DNA of 64,000 nucleotides from Treponema vincentii (GTDB taxonomy: Bacteria > Spirochaetota > Spirochaetia > Treponematales > Treponemataceae). The DNA is taken from the NCBI RefSeq assembly GCF_018336815.1, contig NZ_CP050497.1, positions 2,542,001-2,606,000 on the forward strand, given 5' to 3'. Below the pieces are notes generated by a model. The model was not told the DNA's origin and searched no databases. It saw only the letters and a list, made by a program, of their open reading frames with translations. Below, one piece after another: positions 25,624 to 34,736 of the stretch. Made by a program: the position numbers and the translations under genes. The stretch's first letter is position 1; each line of letters begins with the position of its first letter.

Positions 25624-27000
25624 TTACTTCTTCCGCAATATCAGTATCGAACACGGAGGCATTTGCAGCCCTTTTAACACATCGGAATGATAGACGCGCC
25701 CATCCGTCAAGCTCTCATACTCACCTGTCGGGATGGAATGGAGCGAAACAAAGCCTTGAACAAAATCCGAATTTACGATAATCAATATTTTTTCTTCATT
25801 ATATTCGCGATATTCGCGCCAAAAGCCGAATTGCCGGTTTGCAACAAACTCCTGCCGGTACGAACCCCGCTGTAAGGCTGGATGCTGTCCGCGTATCTTT
25901 GCAAATGTTGTAATCGAGGTGCGGATAAACCCTGCATCAAAACCGGGAGCGGTAAAATCCGGAAGCTCACCGAACGGCGGGAGCGGCGGACGCAGTTCAT
26001 AATCGCAATTATGGCTCCGCACCCCTCTGATACCGTACTCACTGCCGTAGTAAATGGACGGAATACCGGGAATGGTAAAAAGCAGTCCGTACAAAAGATG
26101 AATATGCTGCTCCGGCTTGTTGAGCGCACTAACCGCGCGGTTTACATCGTGGTTGTCCACAAAATTATACAATGCACTGTCCCTATACATCCCTCGTTCG
26201 CTATTGTATTCCCTGTCTAAATTGTACGAAAGCTCATACATATTCTGATCATTCAAACACGACCAGAGCGCTTTATACATTTGATAATTTGTTACCGAAT
26301 CAAGCCTGCCGTTCCGCGCCCATTCGGCATAGTCGCCATGCACCACCTCACCCATCAGCCAAAAATCCGGCTTAATACTTCGGCAAAAAGCCCCCAGTGC
26401 ATCAAGGAAGTTTTTGCTTAACACATCCGCCGCATCAAGCCTGAGCCCGTCTATCCCAAACTCTTCAATCCACATTTTTACTGCACCAAAAAGATGCTCC
26501 CGCACTGCGCCGCTATCGCCATTCAGCTTGACCAAATCCTTGCAGCCAGCCCAGCCTTCATACTCAAAGCAATCCCCCTGCGCACTCCGCCGGGAAAAAT
26601 CAAGATTGACATACCAATCCTTATAGGCGCTGCCGTCCCCATGCCGCTGAATATCCTTAAACGCAAAAAAATCCCGCCCCGTATGATTAAACACCGCATC
26701 CAGCACCACCGCAAAGCCCTTCTCATGACACAGCCGGCAAAACTCCTTAAACCGCTCATTATTCCCCAACCGACGCTCCACATGATAATAATCCACCGTA
26801 TCATACCCATGCGCCGTTGACTCAAACACCGGTCCAATCAACAGCGCATTACACCCCAACGCCCCAATCTCATCCAACCGCCCCGCCAATTTTTCAAAAA
26901 AATCCCCCGCCGGACACGCAAAGTCATTCCGCTTAGCGCAATTCCCCATCCCCAGCGCATAAATATGATAAAAAACCTTATCTGAAAAAACTTGAGACAT
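25624..27000 (-). CDS. GH13 alpha-amylase family glycosidase
   Basis: A cytoplasmic (no signal peptide) alpha-glucan-acting enzyme of 458 aa. Family blocks are visible: VVLDAVFNHTGRD (region I), GIDGLRLDAADVL with the nucleophile Asp (region II), LMGEVVHGDY with the acid Glu (region III) and FVDNHDVNR with the third Asp (region IV). I place the start at ATG 27000, which has GGAGG 8 nt upstream; a longer frame from 27147 runs through a T-rich repeat edge. Possible activities include maltodextrin hydrolysis or transglycosylation. The damaged MFS gene follows downstream on the same strand. Confidence 0.85.
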   Translation of the reverse strand: MSQVFSDKVFYHIYALGMGNCAKRNDFACPAGDFFEKLAGRLDEIGALGCNALLIGPVFESTAHGYDTVDYYHVERRLGNNERFKEFCRLCHEKGFAVVLDAVFNHTGRDFFAFKDIQRHGDGSAYKDWYVNLDFSRRSAQGDCFEYEGWAGCKDLVKLNGDSGAVREHLFGAVKMWIEEFGIDGLRLDAADVLSKNFLDALGAFCRSIKPDFWLMGEVVHGDYAEWARNGRLDSVTNYQMYKALWSCLNDQNMYELSYNLDREYNSERGMYRDSALYNFVDNHDVNRAVSALNKPEQHIHLLYGLLFTIPGIPSIYYGSEYGIRGVRSHNCDYELRPPLPPFGELPDFTAPGFDAGFIRTSITTFAKIRGQHPALQRGSYRQEFVANRQFGFWREYREYNEEKILIIVNSDFVQGFVSLHSIPTGEYESLTDGRVYHSDVLKGLQMPPCSILILRKK

Positions 27001-27296
27001 AGACACCTCCATCATTTGTTTTATTTGTTTTATTTTTTTTAGTTTTGGGCGGCTTTTTGCGATACAATCGCAAAAACCAAGGTTTAACTGCGGCTGCTGA
27101 AATGGCGCAGCCTTGTTAAACGCCGAGTTTCGGCACCGCCGAAACATCGCCTATTTACGTGTACGCTATCGCGTACCAATTCAGTAGTCTCCAAAATGAA
27201 TATTTTGTTCGACGGCTGAATTTATAAGAAGCTTTCGGGGTTCCGCCTCTCGGCTCCATTCCTCCGGAACGGCTTCGCCGCCCCTACAATCCTTTC

Positions 27297-27432
27297 CGCA
27301 AGCCTTTTGAAAAGAGACGATGTAGATACAAGGAGCTAGCTGAAAATAAAGCGCAAGCGTATCTTTGATACGTTGAGCATTTATTTTCAGCGTACGACGC
27401 AGTAGATGCGTCGTATATTTTCAAAAGCCCCC
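27297..27432. repeat. repeat unit bounded by GGCTTTTGAAAA-type inverted ends (copy 1)
   Basis: Ends GCCTTTTGAAAA and TTTTCAAAAGCC are inverted. Inside, GCTGAAAATAAA and TTTATTTTCAGC pair around a conserved core with CGTATC-TTT-GATACG, and GACGCAGTAGATGCGTC forms a further palindrome. The copy at 48226-48360 keeps the core and ends but has GCACAAATTAA / TTAATTTGTGC in the stem. No protein is encoded. The preceding 27001-27296 carries only GC-rich small hairpins and no gene. Confidence 0.65.
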
Positions 27433-27436
27433 TTTC

Positions 27437-27655
27437 CGTAAGCCTTTTGAAAAAAGACGGTGTAGCTACAAGGAGATAGCTGAAAATAAAGCGGAGACAC
27501 GCCAAAGGATATACATCCGTGTATATCCTTTGGCTGCGAGTTCGCAATGCGAACTCGATTCTGCGTAGAACCACTGCCCTCCTTGGCAGTTTTGATACGT
27601 TGAGGACACTTTTTTGCCGTACGACGCAGTAGATGCGCCGTATATTTGCAAAAGG
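27437..27655. repeat. repeat unit with several constant-loop hairpins (copy 2)
   Basis: Begins like the preceding unit (CCTTTTGAAAAAAGACGGTG) and contains GCCAAAGGATATAC-ATCCGT-GTATATCCTTTGGC (27501-27534, 14-bp perfect stem), CGAGTTCGC-AAT-GCGAACTCG (27537-27557) and ACTGCC-CTCCTT-GGCAGT (27573-27590), then the GATACGTTGAGG and GACGCAGTAGATGCGCCG tail that ends next to the TetR gene stop. Loops are AAGGAG or ACGGAT on one strand. Confidence 0.7.
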
Positions 27656-28240
27656 TTAAGCGACGCCGTAGACAAAGGTATGCACAATCCGATAAATCGT
27701 TTGATCATCTCTAGGCAGTTTGTTCTGCACACACAGCAGTGCTACCGAAATGACATTATTGTGGAACAAGATTGAGTACAACTCCTCTTTCCCGCGCATA
27801 TTGCCGAACTCGTTTGCGGATTTTATAAAAAATTCTGCAAATACCGAATAAAAACGCTGTTTTAACGGCGTGTAGACAGCCTCGGTTTCCGCATTGTCGG
27901 GTGCATTTAAGAGTACGCTGTGCAGATTAAAAAAGGCGGGATGCGCAAGTGCAAAATCGATTACTGCGATCAAAATGCGTGTCAGGCTTTTAAGAAAATC
28001 GTGCTCGTACACTGCCGCATCACTCAAACGCTGCAGCAGCTCTGCTCCCTTGGAGTCCGCTATTGCCTGCAAGAGCCCCTGCTTGCTTTTGAAAAAATAG
28101 TACAGGGTCGGTTTTGTAATACCAGCGTTATCACAAATTTCCTGTACTCCAACTCCCTCATATCCTTTTTGCGAAAAAAGAAGTATTGCCGTGTTGAGAA
28201 TGTCAGCTCTGCTGTTATCATTTGTTGTTGTATCATTCAT
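27656..28240 (-). CDS. TetR-family transcriptional regulator
   Basis: A 194-aa repressor. The N-terminal helix-turn-helix is IQEICDNAGITKPTLYYFFKSK-like (about residues 32-55), followed by an all-helical ligand domain without a recognisable ligand. I use ATG 28240 (MNDTTTND); an in-frame TTG further up lies inside the operator. No Shine-Dalgarno site is seen before ATG 28240, because a large palindrome (28244-28280) occupies that place. Binding there would block its own transcription and possibly that of the divergent HAD gene. Confidence 0.85.
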   Translation of the reverse strand: MNDTTTNDNSRADILNTAILLFSQKGYEGVGVQEICDNAGITKPTLYYFFKSKQGLLQAIADSKGAELLQRLSDAAVYEHDFLKSLTRILIAVIDFALAHPAFFNLHSVLLNAPDNAETEAVYTPLKQRFYSVFAEFFIKSANEFGNMRGKEELYSILFHNNVISVALLCVQNKLPRDDQTIYRIVHTFVYGVA

Positions 28241-28243
28241 AAC

Positions 28244-28280
28244 GTATACCAATCGGTATATAATATACCGATTGGTATAC
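28244..28280. promoter_or_regulatory. double TetR operator palindrome
   Basis: Two 17-bp arms, GTATACCAATCGGTATA and TATACCGATTGGTATAC, are perfectly inverted around TAA. Each arm is itself a dyad of the form ATACC-NNNN-GGTAT, so the site looks like two operators side by side, 20 bp apart centre to centre. It ends 3 nt before the TetR start codon and lies 89 nt upstream of the divergent HAD gene. Confidence 0.8.
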
Positions 28281-28368
28281 TATGTGTCAAGTGTTTTATG
28301 TTACTGAGGCTCACATACGTTCTTTTTTATGAATGGACAGGGGGTAATCGGTACGCTATAATAAAAAA

Positions 28369-29067
28369 ATGATTGTAAGCAAAATCCCCGGCATTGACGC
28401 TATTGCATTCGATATAGACGGCACGCTCTATCCCGCATGGAAGCTGACGCTGCGTGCTGTTCCGTTTTTTATCCGTCATATCCGTTTTATGAAAGCTTTT
28501 GGAAAAGTCCGCCATATTTTACACGGATACAGTTCATCTGATCCGGATAAAGTGCTGCCGGATTTTTTCAATGTGCAAAATGAACTATTGGCAACTCATC
28601 TTAATATCTCCCCGCAAGAAGTAGGCGATTTTTTAGACAGAGAAATATATAAGGGGTGGAAAAAGAAATTCGTGCGTATTCGTCCGTATCCTTTTGTAAA
28701 AGAAGCGATCATACGATTAAAAGAGGCGGGGTTTAAAATCGGTATTCTATCGGATTTTCCGCCCGAACAGAAAGGTTCCGTATGGGACATTCTTCCGCTC
28801 TGCGATGTTGCACTGGATTCCGAAGCGCTCGGCGCTCTTAAACCTTCCCGTATCCCTTTTCTTAAACTTGCCGAAGCCTTGAACACGCCGTGCGAACGAA
28901 TACTGTATGTCGGGAACAGTAAAGCCTATGATGTCGCAGGCGCTTCTTCAGTCGGTATGAAGACCGCTTATATCGAAAATCCGCTTGTTTCATTGTTCAG
29001 AAAAAAACCGCCGTATGCGGATATTTCCTTTTCAAACTATCGTCAATTCTTAAACTATGTGTTATAA
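28369..29067 (+). CDS. HAD-superfamily phosphatase
   Basis: A 232-aa hydrolase with motif I FDIDGTLYP (nucleophile Asp16 region), motif II ILSDFPP, a Lys in ALKPSRIPF and motif IV YVGNSKAYDVAGA. It fits small-metabolite phosphatases of the HAD type. It is transcribed away from the TetR gene and may be controlled by the shared operator. The substrate is unknown. Confidence 0.8.
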   Translation: MIVSKIPGIDAIAFDIDGTLYPAWKLTLRAVPFFIRHIRFMKAFGKVRHILHGYSSSDPDKVLPDFFNVQNELLATHLNISPQEVGDFLDREIYKGWKKKFVRIRPYPFVKEAIIRLKEAGFKIGILSDFPPEQKGSVWDILPLCDVALDSEALGALKPSRIPFLKLAEALNTPCERILYVGNSKAYDVAGASSVGMKTAYIENPLVSLFRKKPPYADISFSNYRQFLNYVL

Positions 29068-29166
29068 TAATATAATAAGTAGGATAATTTTAAAAACCGC
29101 TGTTTTTAGATGTGTCCGATCTATTCATTAAAACAGAATTTATTTTAAGTAAGGGTGGAACTTAGA

Positions 29167-32100
29167 ATGTCAATGCAACTTTTGGCCTCCGCGATAACGC
29201 TTATGCTTTCTCTGATGCTGATTCTTTTTTTTCGGCAAATGGATAAAAACAGCCGTTCGATAGAAAAAGCAAAAAAATACGGCGACCGTGTTAAAGATGA
29301 AATAGAAGGGTTTGTTAAGGAACGGACGCAGAATTTGCGTGATGCGGCGATCGAGCTTGACGCAAAACTTTCGCAAGCCATTGCGGCTGTTAACCGGCTC
29401 GATTCCATATACAACGATTTTATGAAAAAATCCGATGTGTTGACTGCCCGTTCATCATCCATCGATGCAATAGAAAAAAATGTTGCGGGGGCGGAGGAGA
29501 CTATTAAGACCGTTATGGATATGGCTGCTCTTGCGGAAAAAAATCTTGCGCGGGTCAGTCAGGAATCCGACTTTGTCGATTCGCTTGCAAAAAAAATTAC
29601 GGATGCACGGAGCGAATTGAATCATATTTCAAAACTGATGCCCGAAATGCAGGATAGCTTTTATAAGCAGAATCGTGAACATCTCCAGATGCTTGAAGAA
29701 CAGCTTACTGCGGGTTTCAATAATACTATTAGTGCTTTTGAAAACAGGGTTGCCGGCGCAGAGAAAAAAAGTGCGGAGTTGCTTGAGGTAACCTCAATCC
29801 AATTGAACGACCTTTATAAAAAGGCGTTTACGGAGGCGAGTAAAAAAGCGCAAAACCTTGGCGATGAATCTTTTGCTAAATTGCAGAACCAGATGGAAAT
29901 GCAGATGCAGCATTATAAGTCGGTGCTTGATGACCGTTCCGCAGCGCTTGAGGCGGAGATTACCGCCGGTATGGCCGAAAATAAAGCGCTTGCTCAAAAG
30001 TTTAAACAGGATTGGCAAGAGGAAGCGGATAAGTTGGAAAGTTCACTACATTCAAAGTTCAGCGCTGCGGAGATTGCCTTTACACAGCGCATCACCAATC
30101 TTGAAAAGGGCTTGGAGAAAACCGAGGCGGATATGCAGAATACGAACCGGCAGCTTGATTCGCGGCTTACGGAATTTGAAACGGGATTAAATACCCGCCT
30201 CGAAAAAACGGCGGCAAAGGCAGCGCAAAGCCTGACCGCGCTGTCCCAATCGGCAGATACAAAGTTTGCCGAATATAAAAAGCAAGCGACCTACTATTAC
30301 GAAAAATTTGATAAGTCCATTGCCGGTATCGATAAGCTTTCTGCCGAGATGGAAAAAGCGCAAGAATCGGTAAAAGACCGGCTTTTGCAAGACTTTGGAA
30401 AACATACCTATACCATGCAGGAAAAATACAACGGATTCGAAAAACATTTTTCCGAACGGGCGAATGCGCTTGCCGGTCGCTTGCAGGAGATAACCGAACA
30501 ACTGAACGTTCTGCGTGAAGAATCGCAAGCCGCGCTCTCCGAAAAGCTGCATACTTTTGAAACCGATTTTGCAAGCGAGCTAACCCGCCGCAGCGATGCA
30601 CTCAGCGGAGACATCCAAAAGCTGCGGAATGATGTTACCGAACGGCTTGCGCTGATGGGATCGGAAAGCGAGTCGGCACGTAGGGATTTGGAAGATGCGT
30701 ATAAACAGGATTTAAAAGCGCGGCTTGCGCAAACGGCGGAGGAGTACAAGGGGCACTTTGCAAAATTCAAAGAAGATATTGCTGCAATCGAAGAAGGAAT
30801 TGCCAAACGTATTACGGCAAGCGACGAGGCGCTCTTAGCCTATAACACTCAGTTTAAAAATATGATGGATCAGACAAAGGAAAAAGCTCAAACATATATG
30901 CGCAATGAGCTTTCCGGTCTCAAGCTTGAACTGCAAGAATCGATGCGGCAGCAGAGTGTTGAAGTTGAAAATGCTACAAAAGAGGTGAAAAACTGGCTTG
31001 ATACGGTTAAACAAGAATCAGGGGGGCAGCTCGATGCGGCTAAAGCCGATTTTGAAACATGGAAGGCGCGTATCGATCAACAACTGGCAGAGATGCGGAC
31101 TACGGTAGACGAAAAGGTTGCTAATTTTACTGCATCGACGGAACGAGCTATCGAAGGCATCGGTTCAAAATACACCTCGTACTATAAAGATTTCAGCGTG
31201 AAAAGCGACGAGGCGCTTAAGCTGATGCAGCAGAGAATCAATGATCTGAATGCAAAGGTGCAGAGTGCCGAAGAAGAATTTTCCGCACAGGTGCGCAGCG
31301 TTACCGAAACCTTTACGCGCGATGCGGAACAGGCTACCAACGAGCTGGATAAACGGATTAACAACGCGACGGGGGAAGCAAATCATTCGCTTGACAACAT
31401 ACGGGAGCTGGTACACGGCCTGCGCAGTGAAGTGGAAGAAACGCAGCATGATTTATTCGAAAAGATACGGCGCGATTCCGAGCAGCTGACCGAAACCGTA
31501 GAAGAAATCGATAAGCGGCAAAACGCCTTTATTACGCAGACGCGCGTATTTGATCGTGCAGACGAATTGAAGGCTGATTTGGAACAAAACATCGAAAAAT
31601 TGAAGGCGGAGGTTACCCGCTTTGAAATTTACCGCAATACAATGGATGATCTGAATCTGAAATACGAAAAGGTAACTCATCTTGAAGAGGAGGCAACACA
31701 GAAAATCGCGCGATTTATGGGTGAGCGTAAAAATATTGAAATTTTGGAAAACGATTTTGCAAAACTGAGTGTGCTGTCCGAGTCGATGGATAAAAAGCTT
31801 GTTGAGCTTGCTTCGGCTGATGATGAATTACAGCGCTATCAGGTACAGATTCGGCGTATTGAAGAAAGCATTGCCGATGTAAATACCCGCTATGACCGCT
31901 TGGAGAAAAAAGGTACCGTGCTCGACCAAACGGTACAGAGCATCGATGCTGCCTTTGAAGATTTAAAGACGGTTGAAAAAGATATTAAGTCGGTACAGAG
32001 TAAGCTCTACACCATTCCGCCCGAACTGCAGGATATTCAAGAAAAGATGGAGTATCTTATTTCCAATCAGGAAAAAGCGGAGAAGGCGCGGGAGCAGCTT

Positions 32101-32412
32101 GATACCATCGATGAATTGCTTGGAGAGCTTGAGGGGCGCATTGAAAAACTGCACAATGCCCGTGAATGGCTTGCCGGTACTGAAACGCGCTTACAAGATA
32201 TATCGAAGAATTCCGAAAATCAGTTGAAACTGTTGGCGGATTTGGTTAAGGCCGAAAAACCGGTCAACAAAACGGAAGGTGCAACGACAGTCGGTACCCG
32301 TGAGAATGTGTTAAAGCTCTTTAGAAGCGGATGGACGCAGGACGCTATTGCCAATGCCCTCAATCTATCGCAGGGCGAGGTGCAGCTCATCCTAGAGCTT
32401 GCCGAAAAATAG
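29167..32412 (+). CDS. SpiroCoCo-type giant coiled-coil protein with C-terminal HTH
   Basis: A protein of about 1,081 aa with one N-terminal membrane helix (LASAITLMLSLMLILFF) and then nearly continuous heptad-rich coiled coil from about residue 25 to 1,030, rich in Glu, Lys, Gln and Ala. The last 45 residues form a separate helix-turn-helix-like block (VLKLFRSGWTQDAIANALNL, then SQGEVQLILEL). I recognise it as the spirochaete-specific SpiroCoCo family. A structural or cell-shape role near the flagella or membrane is likely but not shown. I prefer ATG 29167; GTG 29155 is the alternative. Confidence 0.75.
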   Translation: MSMQLLASAITLMLSLMLILFFRQMDKNSRSIEKAKKYGDRVKDEIEGFVKERTQNLRDAAIELDAKLSQAIAAVNRLDSIYNDFMKKSDVLTARSSSIDAIEKNVAGAEETIKTVMDMAALAEKNLARVSQESDFVDSLAKKITDARSELNHISKLMPEMQDSFYKQNREHLQMLEEQLTAGFNNTISAFENRVAGAEKKSAELLEVTSIQLNDLYKKAFTEASKKAQNLGDESFAKLQNQMEMQMQHYKSVLDDRSAALEAEITAGMAENKALAQKFKQDWQEEADKLESSLHSKFSAAEIAFTQRITNLEKGLEKTEADMQNTNRQLDSRLTEFETGLNTRLEKTAAKAAQSLTALSQSADTKFAEYKKQATYYYEKFDKSIAGIDKLSAEMEKAQESVKDRLLQDFGKHTYTMQEKYNGFEKHFSERANALAGRLQEITEQLNVLREESQAALSEKLHTFETDFASELTRRSDALSGDIQKLRNDVTERLALMGSESESARRDLEDAYKQDLKARLAQTAEEYKGHFAKFKEDIAAIEEGIAKRITASDEALLAYNTQFKNMMDQTKEKAQTYMRNELSGLKLELQESMRQQSVEVENATKEVKNWLDTVKQESGGQLDAAKADFETWKARIDQQLAEMRTTVDEKVANFTASTERAIEGIGSKYTSYYKDFSVKSDEALKLMQQRINDLNAKVQSAEEEFSAQVRSVTETFTRDAEQATNELDKRINNATGEANHSLDNIRELVHGLRSEVEETQHDLFEKIRRDSEQLTETVEEIDKRQNAFITQTRVFDRADELKADLEQNIEKLKAEVTRFEIYRNTMDDLNLKYEKVTHLEEEATQKIARFMGERKNIEILENDFAKLSVLSESMDKKLVELASADDELQRYQVQIRRIEESIADVNTRYDRLEKKGTVLDQTVQSIDAAFEDLKTVEKDIKSVQSKLYTIPPELQDIQEKMEYLISNQEKAEKAREQLDTIDELLGELEGRIEKLHNAREWLAGTETRLQDISKNSENQLKLLADLVKAEKPVNKTEGATTVGTRENVLKLFRSGWTQDAIANALNLSQGEVQLILELAEK

Positions 32413-32518
32413 GCTGACGCTACGCCACTTAAATACTGTATTTGTTTTCTCCCTTATTCTACCGGTGAGCAGCTTTAAAAATACCGTTAGCTTTTAGAGC
32501 TGGTATGGGAGTAGGGAG

Positions 32519-32992
32519 CTAGCGAGAGAGAAGACAGGTGCACCACACGGCGGCGGCCGTACCGCTGCCGATAATGCCGACCCCTTCGCCGGTTTTTGCT
32601 TTGACAAAAATTTGATCGATTTCTACCGATAGAATTTCCGCAATAGACCGGCGGATTGCCTCGCGGTACGGCAGAATTTTCGGCTTTTGGATTGCGATAA
32701 CACAATCGGCGTTTTCAAGCTGCCAGCCTGCTGTCAGAATCCGTTCCCACACCGTTTTTAGGAGCATCCGAGAGTCGGCATTCTTCCACTGCGGATCATT
32801 CGGCGGGAAAAGCTCGCCGATGTCGCCAAGACAAGCAGCTCCGAGCAAGGAATCCGCAAGCGCATGGAGTAGTACATCCCCGTCCGAATGCCCCGCTTCC
32901 CCTTTTTCAAAAGGAATATGAACCCCGCCTAAGATTAACGGTCTGCCTTCAACAAGGGTGTGGAGGTCATAACCTAAGCCGATTCGTATCAT
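32519..32992 (-). CDS. ispF: 2-C-methyl-D-erythritol 2,4-cyclodiphosphate synthase
   Basis: Fifth enzyme of the MEP isoprenoid pathway, 157 aa. The metal-binding GLGYDLHTLVEGRPLILGG, the GHSDGDVLLHALADSLLGA block and the C-terminal KAKTGEGVGIIGSG are all canonical. The start ATG 32992 is preceded by AAGGA. It follows ispD by 10 nt, so ispD-ispF are one unit with carD. Confidence 0.93.
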   Translation of the reverse strand: MIRIGLGYDLHTLVEGRPLILGGVHIPFEKGEAGHSDGDVLLHALADSLLGAACLGDIGELFPPNDPQWKNADSRMLLKTVWERILTAGWQLENADCVIAIQKPKILPYREAIRRSIAEILSVEIDQIFVKAKTGEGVGIIGSGTAAAVWCTCLLSR

Positions 32993-33002
32993 AGTGTTTT
33001 CC

Positions 33003-33692
33003 TTAAAGGTCTTCGCGATAGGTGATTTTTTTATTTTCCCGCGCTCCGGGGCAGATGTAAACAGCTCCGCAATATTGGGCATAGATTTCGCTGTCGTCGG
33101 TATAGGTATTGCCGTCATTGCAAGCTTGGCGATGGGCATAGAGCAACGGCTCAAAGCGGAAGCCCTGCGGTGTTTGTACGGCGGCAAGCAGGTCTCTTCT
33201 AAGATGCCGGATAATCTTTCCCGTTTTGTCCACTTCTTTTTGTGTGTCCGTTACAGGTATGGCAGGGACTGCCGCTCCGTATTGTTCGGTTGCCGTTAAT
33301 ACTGAAGTAATCACTTCGCCGGAAACCCACGGACGCGCTCCGTCGTGTACCAGTATAAAGGTTATGTTTTTATCCGCAAGAGCTAACAGCCCCTTATACA
33401 CCGACTCCTGCCGGGTTGCTCCTCCTTCAACGATATGGAGAGTATCTCGGTGTGTACTGAAAAAAGAAGAAAGCCGCGTATCTGCAGCAAGCAGTGAATA
33501 GACCGTTTCAACTTTACCCTGAGGCACGGTTATGACATAACAGCTAACACATCCTGCCGATACAAAAGCATAGAGACAGGCAGATAGCACCGATGTATGC
33601 GTATCGGTACTTAATGGAAGAAATTCTTTTTTTTCCCCGAAGCGTTGGGAACTCCCGGCCGCTGTAATCAGAACGGCATTATTCGCCGTCAT
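33003..33692 (-). CDS. ispD: 2-C-methyl-D-erythritol 4-phosphate cytidylyltransferase
   Basis: Third enzyme of the MEP pathway. It has the nucleotide-binding start VLITAAGSSQRFGEKKEF, HDGARPWVS, and the late QTPQGFRF and TDDSEIYAQY blocks. ATG 33692 (MTANNAV) overlaps the carD stop by 14 nt; an earlier ATG at 33710 is also possible. The protein has 229 aa, normal size. Confidence 0.92.
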   Translation of the reverse strand: MTANNAVLITAAGSSQRFGEKKEFLPLSTDTHTSVLSACLYAFVSAGCVSCYVITVPQGKVETVYSLLAADTRLSSFFSTHRDTLHIVEGGATRQESVYKGLLALADKNITFILVHDGARPWVSGEVITSVLTATEQYGAAVPAIPVTDTQKEVDKTGKIIRHLRRDLLAAVQTPQGFRFEPLLYAHRQACNDGNTYTDDSEIYAQYCGAVYICPGARENKKITYREDL

Positions 33693-34272
33693 CGAAATCG
33701 TCTTCGTCATCCATATCATTTATGTTATCGTCAAACATATCATCAACCTGATCTTGCTTTCCGACAGGAGCGTTTTTACTTAAAACCTCCAGATATGAAT
33801 GAATCAGCGCTTCAATTTCCGCCTTCGGTTTTTGCAGTGCGTAACAGAGCTCATCGTAAAAAATGCGATAGGCGGAATCGTATAATTTACGCTCTTGGAT
33901 AGGGAGTTCTTTTATTTTACTGCGGTGGTAGAGTGAGCGGACGATGGAGGCATTGTCTAAAACGCTCCCCGTTTTGAATAAATCAAGGTTCATTTGATAC
34001 CGCATCTTCCAATCACTTGGGATGGGGTCAAACTTTTCGGATAAAAACGCCAGTGCAGCTTGCGCTTCATCAGCGGAAACGATCGTCCTGATACCTAACT
34101 CAGTCGCCTTGAGGGCAGGCACAAGAACTGTCATGTCGGATTCATCAAAGTAAATGACGTAATACGTCAGCATTTCATCTTTGAATTTTTTTTCGCTTAT
34201 TTCGACGATTTCTCCGACACCTTGACCGGGATAGACAACCCGTTCTTTCACTGTAAATGAACATTCAGTCAT
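33679..34272 (-). CDS. carD: CarD-family transcription regulator
   Basis: A 197-aa CarD/CdnL-type protein. The N-terminal RNA polymerase-interacting domain shows VKERVVYPGQGVGEIVEI and YYVIYFDESDMTVLVP; the helical C-terminal part has SDWKMRYQMN and SLYHRSKIKELPIQERKLYD. It stabilises open promoter complexes. The end is a strongly acidic tail (DDMFDDNINDMDDEDDFDDG). It overlaps ispD, and a carD-ispD-ispF order is common in bacteria. Confidence 0.9.
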   Translation of the reverse strand: MTECSFTVKERVVYPGQGVGEIVEISEKKFKDEMLTYYVIYFDESDMTVLVPALKATELGIRTIVSADEAQAALAFLSEKFDPIPSDWKMRYQMNLDLFKTGSVLDNASIVRSLYHRSKIKELPIQERKLYDSAYRIFYDELCYALQKPKAEIEALIHSYLEVLSKNAPVGKQDQVDDMFDDNINDMDDEDDFDDGE

Positions 34273-34319
34273 ATATTGCCATCATAGCATAAAGAACGGC
34301 TTTGGTCAAAGGACTCTGT

Positions 34320-34463
34320 AGGGTAAACGCATCAGATTGTATTTTAAAACCCCGCAGAAGAATAGAGGCTGTCCGCCCAGAGTTGAACCTCTTCGCGGTT
34401 CAAATGGTCGTCCAACCTCTATTCTTCTGCGATTCTTATTTATTTGTCTGATGCGTTTGCCCT
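34320..34463. repeat. MITE-like element with AAACGCATCAGA ends (copy 3)
   Basis: Ends AGGGTAAACGCATCAGA and TCTGATGCGTTTGCCC. Inner inverted pair CGCAGAAGAATAGAGG / CCTCTATTCTTCTGCG and a central hairpin TTGAACC-TCTTCGC-GGTTCAA. The central hairpin is identical in the 62.7-kb copy, whereas the inner stem differs. Confidence 0.75.
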
Positions 34464-34479
34464 TCTTCGCAAAGAAATT

Positions 34480-34683
34480 GTGTAAAATTTTATTTCCTTA
34501 AAATGCAACAGTTGAACAAAATATGAATTTTGGAAACTGTTGCATTCGTGCGCGAAAAGCGCACACATCAATACGCAAGTTTTCGAAAGAAAACTTGACG
34601 GTTAAGGTGAGCGGCGTCATTGTAGACGCTCACCTTATACCTATGAAATTTTACACAGCAAGGAAGGTAAACGCATCAGATTG
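34480..34683. repeat. composite palindromic block before the chemoreceptor gene
   Basis: Bounded by GTGTAAAATTT (34480) and AAATTTTACAC (34646). Inside are GCAACAGTT / AACTGTTGC (34504-34544), GTGCGC-GAAAA-GCGCAC, CAAGTTTTC / GAAAACTTG and AAGGTGAGCG / CGCTCACCTT. It is followed by a single GGTAAACGCATCAGATTG end (34666 on), repeating the left end of the neighbouring element directly. No gene is present in 34273-34736. Confidence 0.65.
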
Positions 34684-34736
34684 TATTTTAATCTATCGGT
34701 GATTATTGTCCGATACTTATACTGAGGCTTATTGTT

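Noticed and set aside
32993..33187. N-terminal extension of ispF
   Set aside because: It would overlap ispD broadly; the canonical MIRIGLGYD start at 32992 has its own binding site.
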